Positions 49,674 to 63,441 of a stretch of DNA of 63,441 nt are shown piece after piece. The DNA comes from Amphimedon queenslandica (lineage: Eukaryota; Porifera; Demospongiae; Haplosclerida; Niphatidae), in contig NW_003546359.1 in assembly GCF_000090795.2 (NCBI RefSeq), forward strand, positions 11,816 through 75,256. The letters are read 5' to 3'. The translations under genes and the position numbers were made by a program. The notes under the pieces are model-generated. The model was given only the letters and a program-made list of their open reading frames with translations, made no database searches and was not told the DNA's origin. Numbering within the stretch: the first letter of the stretch is position 1; each line of letters begins with the position of its first letter.

Positions 49674-50909
49674 ATGGCCGATAAGAATGAGAAGGCCCAA
49701 AGCTCACTGGATTGTCCTTTCTGTGAGTCAAAAGTAGAGGAAGAGTCAAGTATAGCTACTGATCTCCGTATACTAACTCGTTTACGTTTGAGTATTCCCG
49801 TAAAATGTGCAATGGCCAGTAATGGGTGTGGCTGGGAGGGTGAGTTGCCGCAGATTTGGGAACATTTCTCATCATGTTCCTATTTCCCTCGTCCGTGTCC
49901 ATTCAACTGTGACCCTAACGTGTACATGCCGAGGGACATCCTCAAGATCCACTTGCAGGAGAAGTGTCCATTGAAGAGTGTGGCCTGTGAGTACAAGTGG
50001 GCTGGCTGTGAAGCTAATTTATGTCGTAAAGAAATGGCGTCACACATGAAGGAGTGTGTCCTCCTTCATAATGAGCTACTGGCCAAAGCTGCCAAGAACT
50101 ATAGATCACAAGTTAGTTTATTACAAGCTGAGATTGATCAACTCAAGGGGGCCAAGACCGTTGAATCTCCAGCTCAGGAAAGTAAGTAATTTATTGACAA
50201 GTAGAGAATTTGTTTCATTTTCTGTTGCATATACATGTACTTATGTTGTGTAGAAAGTTTGAACTGATTCCAATCAATTTTAGATTTTTTATGATTTTTT
50301 AAAGTTGGTCCAAAATTGGACAAAAGTCCCTGTATTATAGTACAGGGATTTGTGCCAAAAATTTGCCAAAATTGACAAGTAGAGAATTCTTTATTATTTC
50401 CTGGTATTATGATTTATTTTTCAGATTATTCTCCTTCTAAAAAGCGTAAAGTTACCTTCAGTCAAAGCACTGACATTATCAACGGAGGGGCAGTGTCTGA
50501 GCCTGTCCAGCTCCAGCACGAGAACATGCAACTAGTAACCCATTCTGTTACTGTGACCACACCCACCACTCCTTCACCAGCTGGTACTAGGCAGCTACTC
50601 AATAAGCAGAGGCCAGGTAATGAATTAATAATGATATTAAATTATTCATTTATAATTATTTCAGGAGGTGATATATTTCTCTCCCCTATCATTGGATATG
50701 CCAATGACATGAATAAGAAGGAGAAACAGTGTCCTCCTTTGGTCTGTCGTTATATCAAATCTGATTGGAGGACGCTAATGATCATGTGTCAGTCATGTGA
50801 CACGTGGTATCACTCAATGTGTGTTCATCTAGTGAACAATAAAGTGAGGGATATGACTGAATTTGTATGTCCGTCTTGTAAGAAGATTAACAATACTATT
50901 AATAATTAG
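49674..50909 (+). CDS. TRAF-type zinc finger plus PHD finger protein
   Basis: Three exons (49674-50181, 50425-50616, 50665-50909) give 945 nt, or 314 residues. Exon 1 has one CxxC pair (LDCPFCESKV) but no full RING, then TRAF-type zinc fingers (KCAMASNGCGWEG, HFSSCSYFPRPCPFNC, HLQEKCPLKSVACEYKWAGCE, HMKECV) and a coiled-coil-like helix. Exon 2 carries an SV40-like nuclear signal, PSKKRKVTF. Exon 3 encodes a compact PHD finger: CPPLVC, MIMCQSCDTWYHSMC, FVCPSC, with the aromatic residues before the metal-binding His. TRAF-type fingers usually act in cytoplasmic ubiquitin signalling, whereas PHD fingers read histone tails, so this combination with a nuclear signal points to a chromatin role (inference). 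I do not recognise a named orthologue. Intron 1 is mostly one satellite unit. Confidence 0.85.
50195..50415 (-). repeat. CTATAG satellite type b unit in the TRAF-PHD intron
   Basis: Single reverse unit (CCCTGTATTATAGTACAGGG) making up most of intron 50182-50424. Confidence 0.85.
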
Positions 50910-51032
50910 TTATTATTTTTTGCTAATAATTAATTATTTTTTCTTTCAGTATACACACAATCTCTAAAACAAAGTTAAAATGTTACCTATTATTAATGAT
51001 AATTATGTTCTTTATAATTATTATAATTAAAT

Positions 51033-52944
51033 TCATTTATTTATGGCTTCTTTGGCAGATATGCTTCTTTGCTTGTAAAGATCTTTGTCATAGTCAAACT
51101 TGAGGTCGATGTATACTTCTTCTTCAAGGGATCCATAGTTTAACGTCATGTGCCTGTGACTAGCAAAATCATCAGGAGTGAATGTATTGGACAACCTGTC
51201 CTTATCTAATAAGATAATAGAACCAGTGACAGTGTTCTATTAATAGACCCAGTGTTCTATTAATAGACCCAGTATTAGTATAATGGTAATAATAATAGTA
51301 GAGTAGTGGAGTGGAATGGTATACGTAGTCTGATACTCACTGATCAATCCTAGTTCTTGGTAAGTGTGTGCTATTAGTTCACTGCAGAATATTGAGCTGA
51401 GGTCTTCATGGTCAGTCCTCAGGAAGTCAAGGTATCCTTCATCAACGTCAATTCCTGACATTATCAACTCCAAATGATTCTTCTCATATGGTCTACCTTG
51501 CAACTCTTTACGGACCTGAGGAGACAGAGAATCACAATATTATTAGTATTAAATTGGTACAACTCTCAATTAGGTTATGCTGTACTTGTAACATCTTCTC
51601 ATATATCTCCTGCCTTTGTTCACTAGTTAAACCTGTGAGGCGTCTAATGGCTACCCTATTGTACCAGCCTGAGAATATCTTGTTTCTCAATGGAAGGAGT
51701 TCAACTCCTTTCCTAACGCTGCCGCTGTCGACATCTACCAAACCTGCTTTATTGGTGCTTGACTCCCACACTAAGACATAACTGGAATATCTGGGACGCA
51801 ATACCTACTCGTACAATAATAATTAATTATCAATTGGTTATCAATTGTTCTTACTAGGCCCACATGAGAGAAGACTGCTCCGTCAAATATTTTAATGAGG
51901 GCTCCTGAACTAGTCGCTCCAGAGAAGAGCACAATGTCACCAGTTTGTAGCTGATCTCTCATCTCACCATAGGTCTTGATGGGAAACTCTGGAGGATGAC
52001 GAATACCATCACTATTGATAATAATAATAATAATAATGATACCTACTGATGGATCATCAGTACTGTACTTACACTAATTGTGATAGCAATGGAGGGGTTC
52101 CTCCAATTAATGGCCCAGGTTTATAAGCTGGTAGCTTTATATAAATAGGAAATGCTAGAGGTAGTGCTTCTTCAAATGTGTCTGGTCTAATGTCTATTGG
52201 ATTAGCCAGCATTATCCCTAACTCCCGGTATACGTGAGAGAGGGCAAAGGTGCACGTGTAGAGGCTCCTCTCAGTGTCAGTTGCTGCTTCATTGATGAAC
52301 ATTATTTCCTGAGAAGTAAATGGAATCTCTTCTTCAACTTTTGTGGCTGCTTCCATAGCCTGACCGCAGCTAATCTTCTCCCCAGCCTTCAGTCTACGGA
52401 TAGCAACTCTCTCATAATCTCCATAGAATATTCTAGTGACTGCGGTGATGACTCTAACATCACGTTGGGACGGATTGAAAGAGGACAGAGGCATCGGTTT
52501 GGTCTTTCCTTTGATTAGCAGCAGAGGGAAGTAAGGATCACACTCACCATGATTAACAAATATCCCGTAGTTTGGCTGCTTCTCTCCATGCCTGTACAAC
52601 AGTGCCAGGTCACCAGTGGCCAGTGAGTCCTCGATATCCCGAAACTTGACCAGAGGAATCTTTTGTTCAACAATCAAACTATCAGTTGGAGTGGATTGTG
52701 TACTGTCCCTTCGGTCCGTGGCTCTAATTCGCTTTATCTCATCAATACTTGAATCAACTGACCCTTTCCTAGCTCCACGGACTCTTCCTTCAGGATCAAG
52801 AGAATGAACTGGTAACTTCTCCTCCTGTTGCTGCTCTATTGTTTCCTCGTGTCTTTCTTGAGCTACCTCAGGGGGTACACCAGTATCTACTGGCTCTTTT
52901 GGGAAGCTAGGCTCAACCACTGGTTTAGAACAACAGCTACCCAT
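51033..52944 (-). CDS. N-myristoylation-motif protein with two NlpC/P60-like units
   Basis: Coding exons 52073-52944, 51855-52011, 51586-51804, 51341-51515 and 51033-51205 give 1596 nt, or 531 residues. The start MGSCCSKP fits N-myristoylation plus Cys palmitoylation, predicting a membrane-tethered protein. A charged linker (to about residue 100) is followed by two homologous units. Unit B (about 305-475) has LQTGDIVLFSG, FSHVGLV and FCSELIAHTYQELG, the His and Cys signatures of permuted NlpC/P60 or YiiX-like papain-fold hydrolases. Unit A (about 105-290) has the parallel phrases LATGDLALLYRH, PNYGIFV and CTFALSHVYRELG, in which the His of SHVGLV is replaced. Both contain an RVAIRRL phrase, which supports duplication. 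Substrate is unknown; this fold includes peptidases, amidases and acyltransferases. An upstream exon at 53044-53300 is spliced in and could extend the frame. Confidence 0.65.
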
Positions 52945-52957
52945 GCTCCTCCTGGAT

Positions 52958-53300
52958 CTGAAAGGAAGAGACACGGTACGAGTTTATTAAACAATGCTTC
53001 AAGAGCCAACTGCTGGAGATAAACAACATTTAATAGAGCTTACCCGGATAATAGACTGGGGTATCTTGAGAAGTGTTTGATATTCAATACTAGCGACTGA
53101 AGGAAGGATAGTGAAAGAGGCCCTCCAGTTAGTTCAGTGGATTCTATTCCTGCTGTTAGTATGGGACCAGAACGAACAGCCAGGAGGTAAAACAGCAGAC
53201 AAGAGAAGAGAAGGCTGGCTCTGTTACTGGAGGATAGGCTTTTCTGTTTTATAAACAAAGATATAAATGGAGACAATATCTCCCTAACCACAACGAGCAT
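52958..53300 (-). other. Upstream exon of the NlpC/P60-like gene, possibly coding
   Basis: A minus-strand exon ends at 53044 with donor CCGG then GTAAGC and joins the acceptor at 52957. The join is in frame with MGSCC, so an open frame starting at 53300 could add about 90 residues including a hydrophobic stretch (LLFSCLLFYLLAV). The internal MGSCCSKP is a much better N-terminus, so I favour 5' UTR. An alternative membrane-anchored isoform cannot be excluded. Confidence 0.4.
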
Positions 53301-53537
53301 AACAAGGCAAGGAATGAACTGGCATTCTTGCTATCTGATCCTTAAACTCATAGCAACTGAGATGTAATGATGATGTAATCATTAATGACATCATATGACA
53401 TCACAATTGACACAATCAACTCAAGCTTTAGAAAAACTTCCATTTTTACATAAATGGAAAGTACATTCATTATGAGAAAATGTAATAAGAATTCTCTTTT
53501 AACAATAAGTGATTACAATTGTTAATTATTATGGTTA

Positions 53538-54853
53538 TTATTTTTCTGATCCAATTCTTGCTAGTTCATCAGCTCTCTCATTACCATGGTCACCAGAATG
53601 ACCTTTGACATGTTTCTAAAACAATGAAAATAATAAATTTAATAACAATAACAAGCAACTTACCCAAATGACATTGATTTGTTTAGATAATGCCAATATA
53701 TTCTTTATTTCATCTTTATTTTGAACAGGAGATCCATCCGTTACCTTCCACCCATTTAATTTCCACTTATGACACCATTTAGTAACAGCTGGTAATTAAT
53801 TGACATTATTATTATTATTATTACCATTATCTTACCATTAATGGTGTACATACTATCTGTTCTTATTTCTATTGTCTTCATCTTTCTTCGTATTCCAGTT
53901 TCAATAGCTCTTGTAGCAGACTATGCCAAAATTAATAATAAAATTACAATATCAAGGAATGAGTAATTACCAGTAATTCTGCTCTTTGATTGGTTTGCTT
54001 GCCTGACAATCTTTCACTAACATTCCTTTTAATAACACATGTATATGTATCAGGAAATGTAATAAAAATTTGGGTGATTTCGGAGCCATTTTTGGGAAAA
54101 AGCATGGACTATAGCCTTCGGTATTTTTGAAATTTTGGGCTTTTCTTAAAATGACCGTAACCTGAAAAATTTAAGTAGGGATCATCTCAAACTTTCTACA
54201 AAGCATAAGTACATGTACAATTGTACATGTATCAAAAAATGTAATGAAATTGAGATGAAATATTCAATAGTTTAACATCAATTAATTGTCCTACCAGATA
54301 CTATTTTCTTCCCAGTATACTCCTATTCCAGCTCTAGCTCCTGTTTTACCATTTCTATAGCAACTGCCATCAGAATAGACAACTGGTATTGGTCCACTTG
54401 TGTGTACAGCAACCGACTGTGAGCCAGACTCGCTGGGGTAAGTGCCATACCCACTTGAAGAGGTACCACACCGGCTGGCCCTGTTATAAGGATTGTATCT
54501 TCCTGTTTGATGGTATTGTGTCCTTGTTACTAGTATCAATGGATTATTAATAGACACACTTTAGAATATTTACTGGGACCAGTAATGAATGATTCTGCTT
54601 CTTCTAATGTTGGGAATTTCTTAAAGACTGGTCTTGAAAATCCATCAACCTGTTCCCTGCAATCCTTCCTGCATTAATAATAATAAAAATAAATACAATA
54701 TTAATGTTACCAGGTGTGATATATTCCAGTTTTTCTTCCTCTTTTCACTGCATAGTAAGCTGCCATTCCCATTAAGGGACCAGACCAATGAGCTGACCAT
54801 GAGATGTCACGTGACTGGTTATCAATAGTTCTTAAGTTATCACGTGATCCCAT
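53538..54853 (-). CDS. RNASEH1: Ribonuclease H1
   Basis: Seven exons (54711-54853, 54574-54668, 54295-54529, 53971-54025, 53836-53920, 53664-53788, 53538-53615) total 816 nt, or 271 residues (human 286). The hybrid-binding domain (about 31-78) has AAYYAVKRGRKTGIYHTW and FKKFPTLEEAESFI. After a Ser/Gly-rich linker, the RNase H domain carries the full catalytic set: Asp in VVYSDGSC (near residue 133), Glu in QRAELL, Asp in IRTDSMYTI, and the His/Asp of KGHSGDHGNERADELA. The enzyme degrades RNA in RNA-DNA hybrids in nucleus and mitochondria. Residues before the hybrid-binding domain contain few hydrophobics and no obvious Arg-rich presequence, so mitochondrial targeting is unclear. Intron 3 holds a type-a satellite unit. 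The gene is divergent from the calcium sensor gene, 305 bp away. Confidence 0.97.
54040..54255 (+). repeat. CTATAG satellite type a unit in RNASEH1 intron 3
   Basis: It contains GCATGGACTATAGCCTTCGG and CAAACTTTCTACAAAGCATA. It forms most of intron 54026-54294. Confidence 0.8.
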
Positions 54854-55158
54854 ATTAGTGGTTAGTCTATTGCATATTGATATCAGTGTAATGGGCGTGT
54901 CCGGATATTAAATTGGTATTCGGCACTAGCCTATCTTCTATCCGAGCTTCTATCTTCCTGGTATTCAGTTCTTCTCTTCTGCTGGTAGTGTTGCTACCTC
55001 TTGTAGGTAATCCTCGCTCTCTTTGTTCCACCTCCTCCCATTTTGTGTTTGGGTTCTCTCTCTTCCCACCATCTCCAAGTGAGGATAGCACTATTAGCAA
55101 GTCATATCTGTTAATATTCTAATGCTGCCACATTACCTCTCCTTCCCCCTTGAACAGG

Positions 55159-56124
55159 ATGGGCAAGACTAACAGTAAATTACGTCCTGAGGTGGTCCAG
55201 GATCTGGTGAGTAACACTCAGTTTGATGAGGAGGAGGTACAGGAGTGGTACAAGGGATTCTTAAAGGTATTCACAATCCTTTTCATTATAATATTTACTC
55301 ATTTCTTTGTTTGTTTGTTTGTTTGCAGGATTGTCCAAACGGTCATTTAAGTGTTGACGAATTTAAAGTCATTTATTCTAATTTCTTTCCTCATGGAGAC
55401 GCCTCGAAATTTGCTGAACACGTTTTCCGAACCTTTGACTCAAACGGAGGTACAGACAGTATCGTAATCATTAGCGTGTCAAGTGTCTCTTTAATTGTAG
55501 ACGGGAGCATTGACTTTCGTGAGTTCATATGTGCCCTCTCAGTGACCAGCAGAGGCTCACTCGATGAGAAGCTCAAGTGGGCCTTCAACATGTATGACCT
55601 TGATGGGGACGGGTCGATCACTAAGGAAGAAATGCTTGAGATTGTACAGGTTAGTTAGTGTATGTCAGGCTACTCATCCTGTTTATTTAGCAACTTCCTT
55701 TTACATTAAAAACAATATTATGTTGTAATATTGCAGGCAATATATAAAATGGTCGGCACTGTCATGAAGATGCCTGAGGACGAAAGCACACCACAAAAAA
55801 GAACTGACAAAATCTTTAGACAAATGGACACTAATAAAGATGGGAAGCTGTCACTAGCAGTAAGTCTAGCACACACACACACACACTGTATGTGTACTGT
55901 ATGTATGTGTGCCGTGTAACAGAATGTTATGTACACAATGGCATAATATGAATGGAATTTGGCAATTGATGTACTCCTAGTGATGTTACTCCAATAAATC
56001 ATTATTTATTATCATTTTATTGCTACTTGTACACTAGGAGTTTATTGAAGGAGCTAAAACCGATCCATCAATCGTACGTTTATTGGAATGTGATCCTAGC
56101 AGTGGCCAAGGGGCTGCTCCTTAA
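55159..56124 (+). CDS. Neuronal calcium sensor, hippocalcin/neurocalcin-like
   Basis: Five exons (55159-55266, 55329-55449, 55501-55649, 55737-55859, 56038-56124) total 588 nt, or 195 residues (hippocalcin 193). [12 protein letters not shown] keeps the N-myristoylation motif used in the calcium-myristoyl switch. EF1 is degenerate ([12 protein letters not shown], with the family's Cys-Pro), EF2 [15 protein letters not shown]3 [12 protein letters not shown] and EF4 [13 protein letters not shown] keep their ligands. Phrases such as [26 protein letters not shown] and [10 protein letters not shown] and the end [14 protein letters not shown] identify the hippocalcin/neurocalcin/VILIP branch. These proteins relay calcium signals to membranes, mostly in neurons; sponges lack neurons, so the role here is likely sensory or secretory (inference). 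The acceptor used by the start-codon exon sits just before the ATG, implying a 5' UTR intron. Intron 2 is 51 bp. Confidence 0.97.
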
Positions 56125-56370
56125 ATAATTAATAATTATAATTAATTGTTGTTGTTCTGCCTTTTCACACATTACAAAGCTTATTTACTTTCCTTTTGTT
56201 AACAATAAAATTAAGATACACTAGCTGAGCTTTATTAATACTAAATGAACAATAATTTATTATCATTATTGTTGTTGTTATTATTATGTGTTTTGAAATA
56301 ATAAAATCTGAAGACAAAATATTGAACCCACGAACTCTAAAACAGTGTCCTTGAATTAGAGGTGAGGGTG

Positions 56371-61561
<5,191 letters not shown>

Positions 61562-61682
61562 TAGAGAGAGGGACAGAGATGGAATGCCTTCTTGTCTTGT
61601 AGTGCACACCCACTACTGGTAGGACACGCCTACTTTAATTTGGCACCTCCCATATTGGAGATGGAGTATCCATGGACCGCGA

Positions 61683-61880
61683 TCAAGAATTTTGATCTTG
61701 ACTAAAAGACCTTCTCTCTTGATGTCTTTGAGCGACGGGGCCGTCTTTCACTATCATTGGGGACTTGTTGTACTCAATCCTGGCCTTTCCGAGGCTTACC
61801 TCATCCATTGCAACTGTATATAGCATTGTATATGTATAACTCATAAGCATGAGTTTTACTGTATTACTGAACATGTACAA
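61683..61880 (-). other. Small open frame upstream of FAK, unassigned
   Basis: A 65-codon minus-strand frame contains a polar C-terminal stretch (KARIEYNKSPMIVKDGPVAQ...) ending in a stop. A GTAAGC donor-like site lies inside it. I recognise no family. It may be an exon of an unseen gene, 5' sequence of FAK, or chance. Confidence 0.15.
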
Positions 61881-62297
61881 TTAGGTAAAGTAAAATACAG
61901 TACAATACTGTTTTAACTGCTGTATATTAGTGTTTTTACTGTTCTATTTATAGTGAGATGGACTTTGATGTACACTAATGAAGTCTTACTCCTTCTCAAG
62001 GGGATAGATCATCTTTTACCAAGATAGGACATCTTATATTCATTATATCTTGTTAATTGTACAACATTACTGTATATACTGAGATATTTAGCTGTTGTTT
62101 AATTACTGTGTGGTGTGTAGACTGTTTTACCTGTATTTTAGTGTAGTATCAAGTTTATTATAACAATAACAATAACTATTTAGCTAACTATGATGGCAGT
62201 AGTGTCGTTATTACTCCAAAGAATGTATTATTAATAAATGAATTAAAGAGATTGTGCAATACTTCTTTGCATGTTCAGAAGGTTGAGTGGTGTCTAC

Positions 62298-62309
62298 TGC
62301 GCATGCGCA
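62298..62309. promoter_or_regulatory. Perfect palindromic NRF1 site
   Basis: TGCGCATGCGCA is the full 12-bp NRF1 consensus palindrome. It lies 18 bp upstream of an ATG (62328) whose short reading frame ends at a GTAAGT donor, so it may mark the promoter of the rightmost gene. Confidence 0.5.
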
Positions 62310-62327
62310 GACCTCCTGTGTAAAGGA

Positions 62328-63441
62328 ATGGGCCAACTTACTGTAAGTAACATACCATCTTTACATATAATACCATGGTTTTTTCCAAACAATGGCCAAA
62401 AAATCACTCGAAATTTTTATTGCATTTTCTGATGCATATACATGTACTTATGCTGTGTAGAAAGATTGAGCTGATTCCGATCGAGTTTGGATATTTTCTA
62501 TGATTTTTTAAAATTGCTCCAAAATTGGACAAAAGTCCCTGTACTATATATAGTACAGGGATTTTTGTAAAATTTCACAAAAATTGACAAGTAAAAAATT
62601 CCTCAATTTTATTACATTTCCTGATGCATATACAAGTACTTATGCTGTGTAGAAAGATTGAGCTGATTCCGATCACGTTTGGATTTTCTATGATTTTTTA
62701 AAGTTGGTCCAAAATTGGACAAAAGTCCCTGTACTATAGTACAGGGATTTTTGTAAAATTTCACAAAAATTGATTAGTAGAAAATTCCTTAATTTTATAA
62801 CATTTCCTGATGCATATACATGTACTTATGCAGTGTAGAGAGTTTGAACTGATTCCGATCAAGTTTGGATTTTCTATGATTTTTTAAAGTTAGTCCAAAA
62901 TTGAACAAAAGTCCCTGTACTATAGTACAAGGATTTTGTGTATGATCAGCCACAAATTTTAACTAGCCATTTACCTAATTGTGTTACTGTATCAATTGCT
63001 CCAATAGTATCAGGTCACAGAACATGGTAGAGTATCAGGAGAGGATAAGATGTTGAGTGAGATCTATGCACGAGGCCCCATTGCCTGTACTATTGCAGTG
63101 ACTTCAACCTTTGAACAATATACTGGAGGAGTCTTTAATGATACTACTGGAGCTAAAGTACAACTAATAATGTACTTAATGTATTACCTATTGCCTGTCT
63201 ATCTATTGTATAGTCACTGCAATCATGAGATATCCATTGCTGGTTGGGGAGTTACTAGTGGAGGAGTTAAATACTGGACTGGACGCAACTCATGTATGTG
63301 CATTATCATAATATACACCTACCGCTATGTACTATTGAAAGGAAAACTTCTGTTGTTTTTTGATTAACAAAATTAATGATGACATGGGACTAAAATCACA
63401 TTTATTTTCATTTATAATTCATAACAGTTAAGAATATAATC
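62328..63441 (+). CDS. CTSZ: Cathepsin X/Z-like peptidase, C-terminal half, 3' partial
   Basis: The exon from 63014 encodes VTEHGRVSGEDKMLSEIYARG and PIACTIAVTSTFEQYTGGVF, then NHEISIAGWG and YWTGRNS; donor GTATGT after AACTCAT (63295) would rebuild the family's NSW. These match the second half of cathepsin X, including the active-site His and Asn region. The half with the catalytic Cys is not seen upstream; the only candidate first exon is a five-codon start at 62328-62342, joined across an intron full of satellite. Removing the apparent 56-bp GTACAA...TATAG intron (near 63158-63213) breaks the frame by one base. Reading through it instead inserts 18 hydrophobic residues. This is either a degraded copy, a mis-assembled locus or a truncated gene. 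Expression and the right-hand exons are outside the window. Confidence 0.7.
62370..62950 (-). repeat. Mixed CTATAG satellite array
   Basis: Begins with a type-a half unit (ACCATGGTTTTTTCC) and continues as three reverse type-b units (centres near 62550, 62736 and 62920). It lies upstream of the cathepsin exon. Confidence 0.85.

Noticed and set aside
53460..53530. AGAAAATGTAATAAGAATTC before the RNASEH1 stop as an extra satellite copy
   Set aside because: Too short and without the CTATAG centre to be called a unit.
61790..61830. Similarity to U1 snRNA (GAGGCTTA near ATCCATTGCA)
   Set aside because: Only about 18 bases resemble U1, with a four-base insertion; the 5' end, stems and Sm site do not follow.

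Overview
The window is nuclear DNA from an early-branching animal, most likely a demosponge of the Amphimedon type (inference). Several metazoan-type genes carry GT-AG introns: an interferon regulatory factor, focal adhesion kinase, espin, a neuronal calcium sensor and vigilin. The introns are short and AT-rich, the genes are tightly packed, and the gaps hold (AAT)n microsatellites, TACATG palindromes and several dispersed or satellite repeat families. I built gene models by hand from splice sites and reading-frame phase. For 15 of the 17 protein-coding genes the model is complete and its exon lengths sum to a multiple of three.

Layout. 1-3175 (+) is the 3' part of a Roc/COR-like GTPase with a death domain. 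3734-9916 (+) is a C1orf43/NICE-3-like membrane protein. 11367-13687 (-) is an IRF transcription factor. 14117-31019 (-) is vigilin, with 24 coding exons and 15 KH units; its introns carry most of the repeats. Divergent from it are MECR (31557-33110, +), SPAG7 (33294-34698, +) and an aldo-keto reductase (35440-37282, +). Convergent with these is a minus-strand block: the 2-oxoglutarate carrier SLC25A11 (37638-39725), a CAX/NCX-type cation exchanger (39927-42762), espin (42893-47500) and a Y-box cold-shock protein (47869-49434). 49674-50909 (+) encodes a TRAF-type zinc finger joined to a PHD finger. 51033-52944 (-) is a putatively myristoylated protein with two NlpC/P60-like units. 53538-54853 (-) is RNase H1, divergent from a hippocalcin/neurocalcin-like sensor (55159-56124, +). 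56371-61561 (-) is focal adhesion kinase. A cathepsin X-like gene (+) runs off the right edge.

The genes are mostly unrelated housekeeping and signalling genes, not an operon. Shared themes are mitochondrial metabolism (MECR, SLC25A11), mRNA binding (vigilin, Y-box, SPAG7), and actin, adhesion and calcium signalling (espin, FAK, calcium sensor, exchanger). No tRNA, rRNA or CRISPR array was seen.

The most unusual signal is repeat biology. A roughly 155-bp element with terminal inverted repeats occurs in many copies. Its end has been amplified into a 61-bp hairpin satellite. Members of the family make up nearly all of a 49-bp intron in MECR and most of the last vigilin intron, so it may create introns. 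A second family of about 185-bp satellites comes in two variants that share their flanks and a CTATAG palindrome core.
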